Shown in pieces: positions 43,443 to 52,213 of a DNA stretch of 64,000 nucleotides (the stretch's first letter is position 1; each line of letters begins with the position of its first letter). The position numbers and the translations under genes are program-made. The stretch is from Cytophagales bacterium. Its GTDB lineage: Bacteria; Bacteroidota; Bacteroidia; Cytophagales; Thermoflexibacteraceae. The notes under the pieces were generated by a model that saw only the letters and a program-made list of their open reading frames with translations, had not been told where the DNA came from and searched no databases. Where the stretch lies: contig REAZ01000007.1 of the NCBI GenBank assembly GCA_004294445.1, forward strand, positions 62,001 through 126,000. The letters are read 5' to 3'.

Positions 43443-43450
43443 TAAATTTG
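43443..43450 (+). promoter_or_regulatory. Perfect -7 element upstream of trxB
   Basis: TAAATTTG fits TAnnTTTG exactly, but no TTTG is seen 17-23 bases upstream. It would give a leader of about 100 bases. Confidence 0.35.
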
Positions 43451-43558
43451 CGGATTGTAAATAGAAAATGGTGGTTGGCTTGCTACTTTTGCTTGCCTAA
43501 GGATATTGCAAAGGAAAGCCATACACTATTGTAAAATAATATTTTAAAGTCAAAATGT

Positions 43559-44497
43559 ATGACAACTGAAATACTTAAATGCCTAATCATAGGCTCTGGA
43601 CCCGCAGGTTATACTGCCGCTATTTATGCAGCAAGAGCAGGCATAACTCCTGTACTTTATCAGGGAAGCCAACCCGGTGGGCAGCTCACTATCACTTCGG
43701 AAGTAGAAAACTATCCTGGCTACCCAAAAGGAATCAACGGACCCGATATGATGATGGATTTTCAGGCACAGGCAGAAAGATTTGGAACAGATATTCGCTA
43801 CGGCATGGTTACTTCGGTAGATTTTAGTACGTACCCTCTCAAAGTAACTGTAGATGAAACTATTGAATTACAAGCATATAGCGTTATTATTTCTACGGGC
43901 GCATCTGCCAAGTGGCTTGGCTTGCCCTCAGAGCAGCGTCTGAATAGTCATGGTGTTTCAGCTTGTGCGGTTTGTGATGGATATTTTTATCGAGGCACAG
44001 AAGTTGCGGTAGTGGGCGCAGGCGATACGGCAGCCGAAGAAGCAAGCTATTTGGCAAAATTGTGCAAAAAAGTGAACTTGTTAGTGAGGAAAAGCGAAAT
44101 GCGTGCATCTAAAATTATGCAAGAGAGAGTGAAAAACCAGCCTAACATAGAAATTTGGTGGGATACAGAAACAGAAGAAATATTGGGTGAACACGAGGTT
44201 GAAGGGGTGAGGGTTAGAAATAATAAAACAGGAGAAAAGACAGTGATACCTATAAAAGGCTTTTTTGTTGCTATCGGGCATCAGCCTAACACAGCTATCT
44301 TTAGTAATTTTATAACGATGGACGAAACAGGCTATATTAAAACTGTAGCAGGCTCGACCAAGACCAATATAGAAGGTGTTTTTGCCGCAGGGGATGCCCA
44401 AGATAATGTTTATCGTCAGGCAGTTACAGCCGCAGGAACAGGCTGCATGGCAGCTTTGGACGCAGAACGCTTTTTAACAATGAAGGGTATTCACTAA
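43559..44497 (+). CDS. trxB: Thioredoxin-disulfide reductase
   Basis: A 312-residue FAD- and NADPH-dependent enzyme that keeps thioredoxin reduced. FAD-binding GSGPAG is at residues 12-17, redox-active C136-A-V-C139 followed by DG, NADPH-binding GAGDTAAEEA at about 153-162, and the closing FAD motif GVFAAGDAQDNVYRQAVTAAGTGCMAA (key A-G-D). Length is that of low-molecular-weight TrxB. It is a single gene with a possible -7 box upstream. The weak hairpin after its stop separates it from the M23 gene. Confidence 0.96.
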   Translation: MTTEILKCLIIGSGPAGYTAAIYAARAGITPVLYQGSQPGGQLTITSEVENYPGYPKGINGPDMMMDFQAQAERFGTDIRYGMVTSVDFSTYPLKVTVDETIELQAYSVIISTGASAKWLGLPSEQRLNSHGVSACAVCDGYFYRGTEVAVVGAGDTAAEEASYLAKLCKKVNLLVRKSEMRASKIMQERVKNQPNIEIWWDTETEEILGEHEVEGVRVRNNKTGEKTVIPIKGFFVAIGHQPNTAIFSNFITMDETGYIKTVAGSTKTNIEGVFAAGDAQDNVYRQAVTAAGTGCMAALDAERFLTMKGIH

Positions 44498-44530
44498 AAG
44501 ACGTAGTTTAAAAAAAAGAGATGGCTTTTG

Positions 44531-44562
44531 ACACGCATTTTATCAAAAAAGTGTGTTTTTTT
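44531..44562 (+). terminator. Weak terminator-like hairpin after trxB
   Basis: ACACGC pairs with GTGTGT (one mismatch) across 14 bases, then a seven-T tract. The stem is short, so read-through is likely. Confidence 0.35.
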
Positions 44563-44652
44563 GCTTTTTTACTTTAATTTTGTCAAATTTGAACCTTGTT
44601 AAAAAAGCAAATCGTGCTTTTGAAATAAAAACCAATAATTAGGAACTATAAC

Positions 44653-45906
44653 ATGAAGAAAATTTTACGATTATTTTGTCTATTTTCTTTCTTACTTTTT
44701 GTACTAACGATTACAGACGCTTTTGCACAAAAAAAGAAATCTTTCAAGCAGCGTGTAGGTGATTTTATAGAGTTCAAAATCATCAATAAAATTTGGACAC
44801 CTTCGGATACAGCTTCCCTGAATGGCAAAGAGTTGGAAACTGTGCAAGAAGATAATAAGAAAGACTCCTTGTTTTTAAATGAGGCGGGCGAGTTACAAAC
44901 GAAAACAAGCCTCAGCGATGAGTTTGGCGAAGGTGCGAAAACGGGAGGTGGTACGCTTGACGAAAATCTTTCCCCAGAGGAGGAGATGAAGAAGATTGAA
45001 GCTACTTTTAAAGAACTGACCGATTTCAAAAAAGATACTGCTTTTATCAAAAATCTTATCAAACGCACTTATGAAAGCCCTTTAGACCTTAGCGAACCTA
45101 AATCGCTCCTGAGAGAGGACAATAGTTATTTCTATGATGTAAATACTAAAAAAATAGTTACCATAGCAGAAGAATTAGCTATAGACTGCGTGTGGGTAAC
45201 GCTCACAAATTATTATGCTATTTGGGATTCGCAAACTATCAATCCTTACAAATATAAGATAGAAGAATTTAAAGAACCCGTTGATATACAGCTATTTGAT
45301 AGCCTTAGCGAGGAGCAACAGTGGTCGTCGCCGCTCGCAAACGCACAAGTAACCTCCAACTTTGGTTTCCGCCGCTATCGCTGGCACAGTGGCATAGATT
45401 TAGACCTAAATATCGGAGACCCCGTATATGCATCTTTTGATGGAATAGTTCGGATAAGTAGCTATGTAAAAGGTGGTTATGGCAGACATATTGTTCTTAG
45501 GCACAGCAACGGATTGGAAACACTCTACGGACACTTGAGCAAGTCGAATGTGAGTGTAGGGCAAGAAGTGAAAGCAGGGACAGAGATAGGCAAAGGCGGC
45601 AACACAGGGCGTAGCACGGGACCTCACCTGCACTACGAAGTTCGTTTCCAAGGTCATGCCTTTAACCCCGCTGAAATTTACGATTTCGAAGCCAATAAGG
45701 TTAAAACAACAATATTTAGACTTTCCCCAGACCATTTTAAGCACCTCACAAATCGCCGACAAGTGGTTTATCATACTGTAGAGAAAGGAGAAACTATTTC
45801 AGAAATAGCAAGAGCATACGAAATTTCTATAAGAACCCTTTGCCGCATGAATAGGATTTATTCAAGCACGAGGCTTAAAATAGGAAGAAAACTTCGTGTG
45901 AAATAA
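44653..45906 (+). CDS. M23 family peptidoglycan metallopeptidase with C-terminal LysM domain
   Basis: 417 residues, signal peptide to about residue 25 (TDAFAQ). An acidic linker region (about 60-220) precedes the LytM/M23 domain (about 228-345). Zinc ligands lie in SNFGFRRYRWHSGIDLD (H of WHSGIDLD and the D) and in HLHYEVR. The core GYGRHIVLRHSNGLETLYGHLSKSNV is canonical. A LysM domain (about 374-417, VYHTVEKGETISEIARAYEISIRTL) anchors it to peptidoglycan. It trims cross-bridges during growth or acts in envelope remodelling. A TAATTTTG element lies upstream at 44575-44582. The TolC-like gene follows after 64 bases. Confidence 0.93.
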   Translation: MKKILRLFCLFSFLLFVLTITDAFAQKKKSFKQRVGDFIEFKIINKIWTPSDTASLNGKELETVQEDNKKDSLFLNEAGELQTKTSLSDEFGEGAKTGGGTLDENLSPEEEMKKIEATFKELTDFKKDTAFIKNLIKRTYESPLDLSEPKSLLREDNSYFYDVNTKKIVTIAEELAIDCVWVTLTNYYAIWDSQTINPYKYKIEEFKEPVDIQLFDSLSEEQQWSSPLANAQVTSNFGFRRYRWHSGIDLDLNIGDPVYASFDGIVRISSYVKGGYGRHIVLRHSNGLETLYGHLSKSNVSVGQEVKAGTEIGKGGNTGRSTGPHLHYEVRFQGHAFNPAEIYDFEANKVKTTIFRLSPDHFKHLTNRRQVVYHTVEKGETISEIARAYEISIRTLCRMNRIYSSTRLKIGRKLRVK

Positions 45907-45970
45907 TATTTATTTTTGCTTAATTCTCATTTTTATTAGAAATTACGTTACACTAAATTTTAATTTTGAA

Positions 45971-47302
45971 ATGAAGCATACTTCTATTTTTTTGCTAACG
46001 CTCGTATTACTTTTAGTGTCAAGCACTTGTTTTGGGCAAGCAGAAAGTCTCAAATTATCCTTGAAGGAAGCAATAGATTATGGATTAAAAAATAGAAAAG
46101 ATGTCATCAATCAGCAGATAAATATTCAACTTGCCGAAAATGAAATAGATAAAGTGAGAGCAAGAAGCCTTCCACAAATATCAGCAGGTTTTGATTTTCG
46201 CTACAATACGAAGCTACAGGCGGGTTTTATAGCGGCGGGCTTGTTTGCCAACCCCGACCCGCTCGTGTTGCGTTTTGGTGCCCCTTACACTTCTGTAGCA
46301 GGCATCAATGCTAATTATGAAATTTTTAATCCTGCAACTGTAGCGGATAAACAGATAGCACAGAAAAATGTAGCTCTTACGCAGGCAAATGCCGAGAAAA
46401 ATTTGATAGAAGTGAAATTAGCTATTGCACAAGTTTATTATATTGCCTTATTAGACCAAGAGAGAGAAAAGTTTTCAGAAAATAATCTTATAAGAACTCA
46501 AGCCTACTACAAAGAAGGGAAAAACAAGTTTGATAATAAGACTATTCCACAAAATGATGTTGATAGGCTCAAACTTGACTATGAGAATGCCAAAATTACT
46601 TATGAGGAGAGTATCAAAAACTCACTGCTAAGTAAAATGTACTTGGCAAACCAACTCGGAGCTACATTAAATGTAAATATTTCCTTGTCCGAAAATTTGG
46701 CTGAAGTGCTAAATAGCGTCCCAGAAAGCATCATCAAGCAAGCTGATTTAAACAAACGCATAGAAATACAGCAGGAACAGTTAAAATTGGACTATAATCA
46801 GCTCAATATCAAGAAACAAACAAAAATTGCGATGCCTACGTTTGCCCTCTACGGAAGTTGGTCGTCCTTGCAAGTAAGTAGCGATTTTCAATTTTTTAAT
46901 GGGCAGTGGTGGTTCCCGTTTCACTTCGTAGGATTCCGAATGAATATGACTCTTTTTGATGGGATGCTGAGAAATAAAACAAAATACGAATATAAATTAA
47001 GGGAAACTCAGAGTCAGAACGCTCTTGCTAAACTTCAGTCTGATATAGCTTACGAACAAGCAAGCAGCAAAATACAACTTCAAAATGCCTTCAGTAAGCT
47101 CAAAACAGCGAAGGGGAATTATACTTTGGCAGAGAACATTATCGAGATAGACAATGTTCGCTTCAAAGAAGGAAAAATAACGTTATCTGAATTAAATAAC
47201 GCAGAATATACGCTTGCTACGGCTCAAAATAATTTGCTTACCTTCTATTACAACTTTTTGATGGCAAAACTAAATTATCAGAAATCGGTAGGAGAGTTAT
47301 AA
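45971..47302 (+). CDS. TolC-family outer-membrane efflux channel protein
   Basis: 443 residues with a signal peptide (to about residue 23, CFGQA). Two copies of the OEP repeat are visible as long coiled-coil helices (about 40-70, 130-230, 250-270, 340-430) with the usual SLKEAIDYGLKNRKDVINQQ opening. The second is marked by GVGFRMNMTLFDG-type strand FHFVGFRMNMTLFDGMLRNKTKYEYK (key L-F-D-G), and the end reads LSELNNAEYTLATAQNNLL. It would form the trimeric outer-membrane duct of an efflux or secretion pump. The partner inner-membrane and fusion proteins are not in the window. Confidence 0.92.
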   Translation: MKHTSIFLLTLVLLLVSSTCFGQAESLKLSLKEAIDYGLKNRKDVINQQINIQLAENEIDKVRARSLPQISAGFDFRYNTKLQAGFIAAGLFANPDPLVLRFGAPYTSVAGINANYEIFNPATVADKQIAQKNVALTQANAEKNLIEVKLAIAQVYYIALLDQEREKFSENNLIRTQAYYKEGKNKFDNKTIPQNDVDRLKLDYENAKITYEESIKNSLLSKMYLANQLGATLNVNISLSENLAEVLNSVPESIIKQADLNKRIEIQQEQLKLDYNQLNIKKQTKIAMPTFALYGSWSSLQVSSDFQFFNGQWWFPFHFVGFRMNMTLFDGMLRNKTKYEYKLRETQSQNALAKLQSDIAYEQASSKIQLQNAFSKLKTAKGNYTLAENIIEIDNVRFKEGKITLSELNNAEYTLATAQNNLLTFYYNFLMAKLNYQKSVGEL

Positions 47303-47324
47303 ATGCTATCTTTGATTTATAGGT

Positions 47325-49514
47325 TTACTGCTCAATAATTTCTACCCTATCATTTTCGTTCCTTCCGTCTGTGCTTGAAGTATTGGCAACGGGAGAAAGT
47401 GAACCTAAGCCTTTTGGCTTGATACGGTCTTTGTCAAATTTGTAGATTTTCATCAGCTCATCTACTATCAGTTGCGCTCTAAGTTCGGAAAGTGCAATAT
47501 CTTTGCCCAAATCCTTACTTTTTGCTACGTGGCTAATGATGTAATATTTCTTTGTAGGATTATTTTTTAGGTACATAGCCAAGAGATAAATGGAAAAAGA
47601 AGCGTCATCTCTTAATTCTGTAGAAACCTCGTTGGTGAAATTAATCTGATTTAAAATAGCCCGCCCTTGCCCAGCTAACATCATGCCTATCTGATTGTTT
47701 ACTACGTCCTCGATGCTCCCTGACGAAATGGGCGCACTTACAAACTGGCTGCTGCTGTTTGTGTATAGTTGTGGATTGCTGAATTGTTGATTGTTGGCTG
47801 TTGGTTGGTAACTATTAGATGCTGCATTTGTCTGCATACCTATTGCTATACTCTGCGTCCCTGTTGCTGCCTCATTTACTGTAAAGTTGCGTTTTACTTT
47901 CTCGTTATCGCTTATCAATGACAAATTTGGAGAGATAACTTCGGTTTGTGTTTCCAAAATTTTGCCATTTTCATCTACAATCAATTCATTTTTCTGCGTT
48001 GGGGCAACAAGGTACGGCTTATTACTTGCTAAAGGCACATTATAATCTCGTTTTAAGTCTTTCTCGACAATGACTATTTCGTAGTTTCTGCCAAACGAAC
48101 CTATCTGAATCCAACGATTAATGTTGTTTCTTGTATATTCCAAAGTCGCCAAGGGTCCGTCATTCGTAAGCACTCTGCCACCGTAGCCTTTCACTAAGTT
48201 AATATACTGATTAATAATACTCTCATCACTTGGCGGATTGGTATTTTGATTATTGAAAACGTAGTTGAGTTGGTACTTATAGCCCGCTAACTTGTAGCCC
48301 ATATAAAAGTCTTCCTCTTTGTACTCCGCAATGATATAATCGTTTCTGCGGGGTAACATTGGATAATCTCTACTCCCTGCTTTGTCCTCGCTAAGGTTTA
48401 TATCGATTTTTTCTTGAGGTAAGGAAATATTGTTAGTTGATAGTTGTTGGTTGGTAATTGTTGGTTGATAATTGTTATTTGTTGGCTGCTGATAATAATT
48501 GATATTTATTATTGGTTTTTGATTGGTAACTGCGGGCTGATAGTTACTCACCTGCACCTGCTTATTTGTAGTTGGTAACTCATTGACTTCAAAGTTTCTC
48601 CCTGTCTTGTCCAAAGCAGTAGTAGATTGTAATTTATTCATTGCTACCTCTTTATCATCAATAATTTTGGTATTGTCTGCCACTACAATCTGACTTTTCT
48701 GAGTAGCACTTACATCATACGGCTTATTTTTGACTATAGGTGCGTTGTAGTCTTTTTTCAAATCCTTTTCAACCACAATGAGTTCATACTCATTGCCAAA
48801 CGCTCCAATCTGAATCCAACGGTTTATGTTGTCTTTCGTGAACTCCATTGTAGCCAAAGCCCCATCATTGGTAAGAATCCTTCCATTATATTTCTTTACT
48901 TGGCTAATATATTGATTTACAACAGTTTCATCTCTTGGTGGTTCGTTCACACTGTCAGCAAAGGCATAATTTATTTGGTATTTGTAGCCCGAAAGTTTGA
49001 AACCCATATAAAAATCCTCCTCCTTATAGTCCAAAATAATATAGCTTGGGTAGCGAGGGAGCAAAGGGTAATCTTTGCTGCCAATCATATCTTTGAGGTT
49101 CGCAACGAGGATGCCGTCTTCCTGCTTACTCGCTATTTTTTCTATCACAATCATTTCATAAGAACTCGGTTTCGCTATTTTGAGCTGCACCCAAACTTCT
49201 CTTTGTTCTTTGAGAAATTCCATCGTCGCTGCCCCCGCTTGCTGGGTAAGAACTTTGCCTTTTCGCTGTGTAACTTGGGTGATGTAGTGATTCAATACTT
49301 TTTCGATGGGCGGCGGAACGTCCTGCCCTACAAAATTATACTTAAGTACGTACTTATCTCCACGTTTTTCGCCCTGCACCATAAACGGTGTTTGCTGCTG
49401 GTAGGTGGCAGAAAAGCCCGCATAAACAGCTAAATCGGTGTACATGGGTTTGTCTTGAGCCCATAATGACAGGGTACAAAACAAAAATAGAATGGGAAGT
49501 AAAATTTTTTTCAT
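47325..49514 (-). CDS. OmpA-family protein with three DUF4892-like repeats
   Basis: 729 residues, signal peptide to residue 19. Three related domains of about 110 residues follow, at about 24-126, 144-255 and 378-495. Repeats 2 and 3 share GS-x-DYP-x-LPR, YKEEDFYMG-K-L-GYKYQ, a VKxYxGRxLTNDG-LAT-E block and NRWIQIG-FG-Y-EIVVEKDLK; repeat 1 is older and more divergent. The G-S-x-D-x-P-L-x-x-R start resembles DUF4892. Two N/Q/T-rich linkers (about 320-365 and 555-605) separate them from a C-terminal OmpA peptidoglycan-binding domain (about 620-729, ending GRNENDRVEI). The protein probably bridges outer membrane and wall. Function is unknown. It follows the PorE-like gene by 81 bases. Confidence 0.82.
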   Translation of the reverse strand: MKKILLPILFLFCTLSLWAQDKPMYTDLAVYAGFSATYQQQTPFMVQGEKRGDKYVLKYNFVGQDVPPPIEKVLNHYITQVTQRKGKVLTQQAGAATMEFLKEQREVWVQLKIAKPSSYEMIVIEKIASKQEDGILVANLKDMIGSKDYPLLPRYPSYIILDYKEEDFYMGFKLSGYKYQINYAFADSVNEPPRDETVVNQYISQVKKYNGRILTNDGALATMEFTKDNINRWIQIGAFGNEYELIVVEKDLKKDYNAPIVKNKPYDVSATQKSQIVVADNTKIIDDKEVAMNKLQSTTALDKTGRNFEVNELPTTNKQVQVSNYQPAVTNQKPIININYYQQPTNNNYQPTITNQQLSTNNISLPQEKIDINLSEDKAGSRDYPMLPRRNDYIIAEYKEEDFYMGYKLAGYKYQLNYVFNNQNTNPPSDESIINQYINLVKGYGGRVLTNDGPLATLEYTRNNINRWIQIGSFGRNYEIVIVEKDLKRDYNVPLASNKPYLVAPTQKNELIVDENGKILETQTEVISPNLSLISDNEKVKRNFTVNEAATGTQSIAIGMQTNAASNSYQPTANNQQFSNPQLYTNSSSQFVSAPISSGSIEDVVNNQIGMMLAGQGRAILNQINFTNEVSTELRDDASFSIYLLAMYLKNNPTKKYYIISHVAKSKDLGKDIALSELRAQLIVDELMKIYKFDKDRIKPKGLGSLSPVANTSSTDGRNENDRVEIIEQ

Positions 49515-49595
49515 AAAATAAATATTTTATACTGCCCTAATAGACTACAAAACGGTCGTTTCTAAAGGGACGAAACTATTTTCACTATTCATACA

Positions 49596-51581
49596 CTAAT
49601 ACGCCAAAATAATCACCTCTGTTCTTCTATTGAGCTGATGGTCTTCTTCGCTACAGTCTTTGAAGTCAGGGCAATCTAAGGCTAACTTGTTCTCTCCAAA
49701 GGAATTAACAACTAACCTTTCGGGACTGATGCCTCTGGAAACTAAGTAATGATACGATGCTCTTGACCTTCGCTGTGCCAGACGAATATTGTAATAGTTA
49801 GTAGCGCGCGTATCGGTATGTGAAGAAAGTTCTATTTTCAAGTTTGGATATTGGTTCATGATTTCTATTACCCTATCCAATTCTTTGGCAGCCTCCGCAC
49901 GAATATAATATTTGTCAAAGTCAAAGTAAACATTGGTAACTTCTATTACTTTCACATTCGGGTTGCCTTTGTAGCGATATTTCGGCTTGTTTGGTGGTGG
50001 ATTGTTTTCAGTAAAAGCCTCTATAGGGCGGATAGGGATACGAATGGTATCGCTTATGTCCTCGCCGTATTGCAAACATCTTAAGAGTTTTTCCTCCGTC
50101 AATAGTGAGTTCCCTTCCTCAAAACCTTCTTTGAATGCTGTTAAAGCATAATTTGTTCTTAATTTAGTTTTAAAGCTATAGATAGAGTCATTCAAACTTT
50201 CGGCAGGGAAATTAACTGTTGTTTCTTTTTCAGTGCCTTCAACTTTGGCATTTTTGATGATTTCATTGGTTTTTTCATTGACTACCACCACAATAAATTT
50301 ACAAGTTTTTCGCTTGAAAGAATAAATATCATCATCTCCTACGCCTCCGTCTCTGTTTGAGGTAAAATAGCCTTCTTCTGTGTCTTCTTTGTAAATATAG
50401 CCAAAATCATCTTGACTGCTGTTAAGCGGTGCGCCCAAGTTCTGTGGGCTTACGTGCTTACCTGCTTTATTTCTTGCCACGAAAATATCTAAAGCCCCTA
50501 AGCCTGCGTGTCCGTCAGAAGAAAAATACAAATCGTTGTTTTCATCTATAAATGGGAACATTTCATTGCCTTTGGTATTGATTTCTGCGCCCAAATTTAT
50601 AGGTTTGCCCCACTTGCCCTTGCTGTAAATGCTTTTATAAATATCAGTGCCTCCCTGCCCCCCTGGCATATCTGAAGTGAAATACAAGGTTCTGCCATCA
50701 GAGGAAAGTGTAGGGTGTCCTGCGGAATATTCGTCATTATTATATGGGAAATTGGTAATGTTAGCCCAATCTCCGCCTTCGCTTTTTGTAGTGGCAAAGA
50801 AGATTTTTAGCTTGTTTGTTTTGTCTTTGCTTGTTTTGTATTTTCCTTGAAAATAATTATTTCTCGTGAAAATGATAGAGTCTTCCGAAGCATAAAAACT
50901 TACAGGACCTTCATGGTAGCGGGAGTTTAGATTTTGGTGCAGTGAGCTTGCGTCTGTACCGCCGCTTGTAAAGTATAAATCTAAGAAATTGGTTTTGTTC
51001 CACTGAAAAGTATGCTTAACAGGTTTTGTGCCTTCCATTTTGCGATTAGAGCAAAAAACCATTCCACCACGGTAAAACATTGGGCTAAAATCTGCTTCGG
51101 GCGAATTGAAATCTGCTAATTTTACTTGGTAGCGTGCAGAGTCTTTGTAGAAATTGCTCATTATAGAGTCGTTGTAACTCAAGGCAAATTTATTACCACG
51201 GGGGTCTGTTTTTGCTGCTTGGGCGTAGGCTTTGTACCATTTTTGCGATTCCTTGTATTTCTGATTTTTTGCCAATGCCTGTGCGTAGTAGAGTTTATTG
51301 ATAGGGTGCGATTTCTCGATAGTTACTACTTTGGCATACCAAATTTCAGCATTTTTGCTGTCATTTATTTTGCGATAGCAGTTTGCCAATTTTTCTGTAG
51401 CCTCCGCATTATCGGCATTGTCGGCAATGATGGCTTCGTACATCTGAATTGCGTCAGTGTAGTGATAATCTTCATATTTTTTGTTTGCCAAAGACATTCG
51501 CAATGCTTGGGCATGGGCGACAGAGCCGATAAGTAGAAAGAGGAGTATTATGAGTAAACTTCCTGCGTATATATTTTTCAT
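49596..51581 (-). CDS. PorE-like OmpA protein (TPR, beta-propeller, CRD, OmpA) of T9SS
   Basis: 661 residues, signal peptide to about residue 25. The order of domains is TPR helices (about 28-135, YHYTDAIQMYEAIIADN), PD40/WD40-like propeller blades (about 155-430, HPTLSSDGRTLYFTSDMPGGQGGTDIY), a carboxypeptidase-regulatory-like domain (about 430-525, FIVVVVNEKTNEIIKNAKVEG) and an OmpA-type domain (about 545-661, VYFDFDKYYIRAEAAKELDRV). This is the architecture of PorE, which anchors the PorL/M/K/N machinery to peptidoglycan. The neighbouring porP/sprF and giant type-B substrate genes support the role. It could also be a substrate-specific partner and not the core PorE. Confidence 0.85.
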   Translation of the reverse strand: MKNIYAGSLLIILLFLLIGSVAHAQALRMSLANKKYEDYHYTDAIQMYEAIIADNADNAEATEKLANCYRKINDSKNAEIWYAKVVTIEKSHPINKLYYAQALAKNQKYKESQKWYKAYAQAAKTDPRGNKFALSYNDSIMSNFYKDSARYQVKLADFNSPEADFSPMFYRGGMVFCSNRKMEGTKPVKHTFQWNKTNFLDLYFTSGGTDASSLHQNLNSRYHEGPVSFYASEDSIIFTRNNYFQGKYKTSKDKTNKLKIFFATTKSEGGDWANITNFPYNNDEYSAGHPTLSSDGRTLYFTSDMPGGQGGTDIYKSIYSKGKWGKPINLGAEINTKGNEMFPFIDENNDLYFSSDGHAGLGALDIFVARNKAGKHVSPQNLGAPLNSSQDDFGYIYKEDTEEGYFTSNRDGGVGDDDIYSFKRKTCKFIVVVVNEKTNEIIKNAKVEGTEKETTVNFPAESLNDSIYSFKTKLRTNYALTAFKEGFEEGNSLLTEEKLLRCLQYGEDISDTIRIPIRPIEAFTENNPPPNKPKYRYKGNPNVKVIEVTNVYFDFDKYYIRAEAAKELDRVIEIMNQYPNLKIELSSHTDTRATNYYNIRLAQRRSRASYHYLVSRGISPERLVVNSFGENKLALDCPDFKDCSEEDHQLNRRTEVIILAY

Positions 51582-51607
51582 GTCTTTTTAAAATGAAGTT
51601 AATTGAA

Positions 51608-52190
51608 TTTCTAAATCTGTGTTAATCTGTGCTATCTGTAGGTATCAGTGTTCTTAAGATTACTTATAAAGCTGATTAATAAAAACAAGATTAGCTGTTT
51701 AACTGGATTTTAGCTTTTATTTTTCACTTTGCTAAATAGGCTTATAATTTGGTTTTTTGTCATTGGTAAAAATTAGTCTTTTAATTTGAGGCTTTTTACC
51801 AAAATTAAGCAACAAACCTACTTCGATGTTGGTAGCCCGCAAATAATTAAGTAATTGTATTTCATTTGCATAAACCAATGATTCTGTCGCTTTTAATTCT
51901 AAAATTACAGAATTATCGACAATTATATCGGGGTAAAATTCACCCACCATATATTTTTTATAATAGACTCTGCAAAGTTTTTGTGCCTCGACCTCAAATC
52001 CCCTTTCATTTAGTTCAAAATACATAGCATTTTGATAAACTTTTTCCATAAAAGCGTAACCCAAAGTATTGTAAACATCATAATAAGTACCTATGATTTT
52101 ATCTGTTAGTTCTTGATGTAATAGTTTTTCCATAATTTTATTTTGAACACTGAAAAGAACAGATTTTACAAATTAACACTGATAAATACA
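51608..52190. mobile_element. GxxExxY gene cassette with imperfect 50-bp terminal inverted repeats
   Basis: 51608-51657 read on the plus strand and 52190-52141 read on the minus strand align without gaps at 35 of 50 positions (30 of 39 in the core). Both contain GTGTTAAT, ATCTGT and TCAGTGTTC in register. They bracket the only gene inside, at 51732-52133. No transposase is inside, so if mobile it would be non-autonomous. No target-site duplication could be confirmed by eye. Confidence 0.45.
51732..52133 (-). CDS. GxxExxY protein
   Basis: 133 residues, a small protein of the GxxExxY family, which has a PD-(D/E)XK-like nuclease core. The motif region reads LGYAFMEKVYQNAM (about 24-37): the eponymous E and Y are kept, but the Gly is replaced by Ala. 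The downstream VGEFYPDIIVDNSVILELKA (about 62-81) shows the D-x-x-x plus E-x-K nuclease-like pair, followed by LLNYLRATNIEVGLLLNFGKKP, the family's most conserved stretch. The biological role of the family is not established. It stands between porE-like and porP genes within inverted repeats, so it looks inserted. Confidence 0.9.
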   Translation of the reverse strand: MEKLLHQELTDKIIGTYYDVYNTLGYAFMEKVYQNAMYFELNERGFEVEAQKLCRVYYKKYMVGEFYPDIIVDNSVILELKATESLVYANEIQLLNYLRATNIEVGLLLNFGKKPQIKRLIFTNDKKPNYKPI

Positions 52191-52213
52191 TAATTTTCAT
52201 TCCAAATTTTCCA

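Larger units (their letters stand above)
43227..43558. other. Divergent intergenic region of 332 bases
   Basis: Separates the SPOR-domain gene from trxB. It holds an 11-bp inverted repeat at 43283-43327 and a -7 element TAAATTTG at 43443-43450 on the plus strand (no good -33). No coding frame or RNA gene was recognised. Confidence 0.5.
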
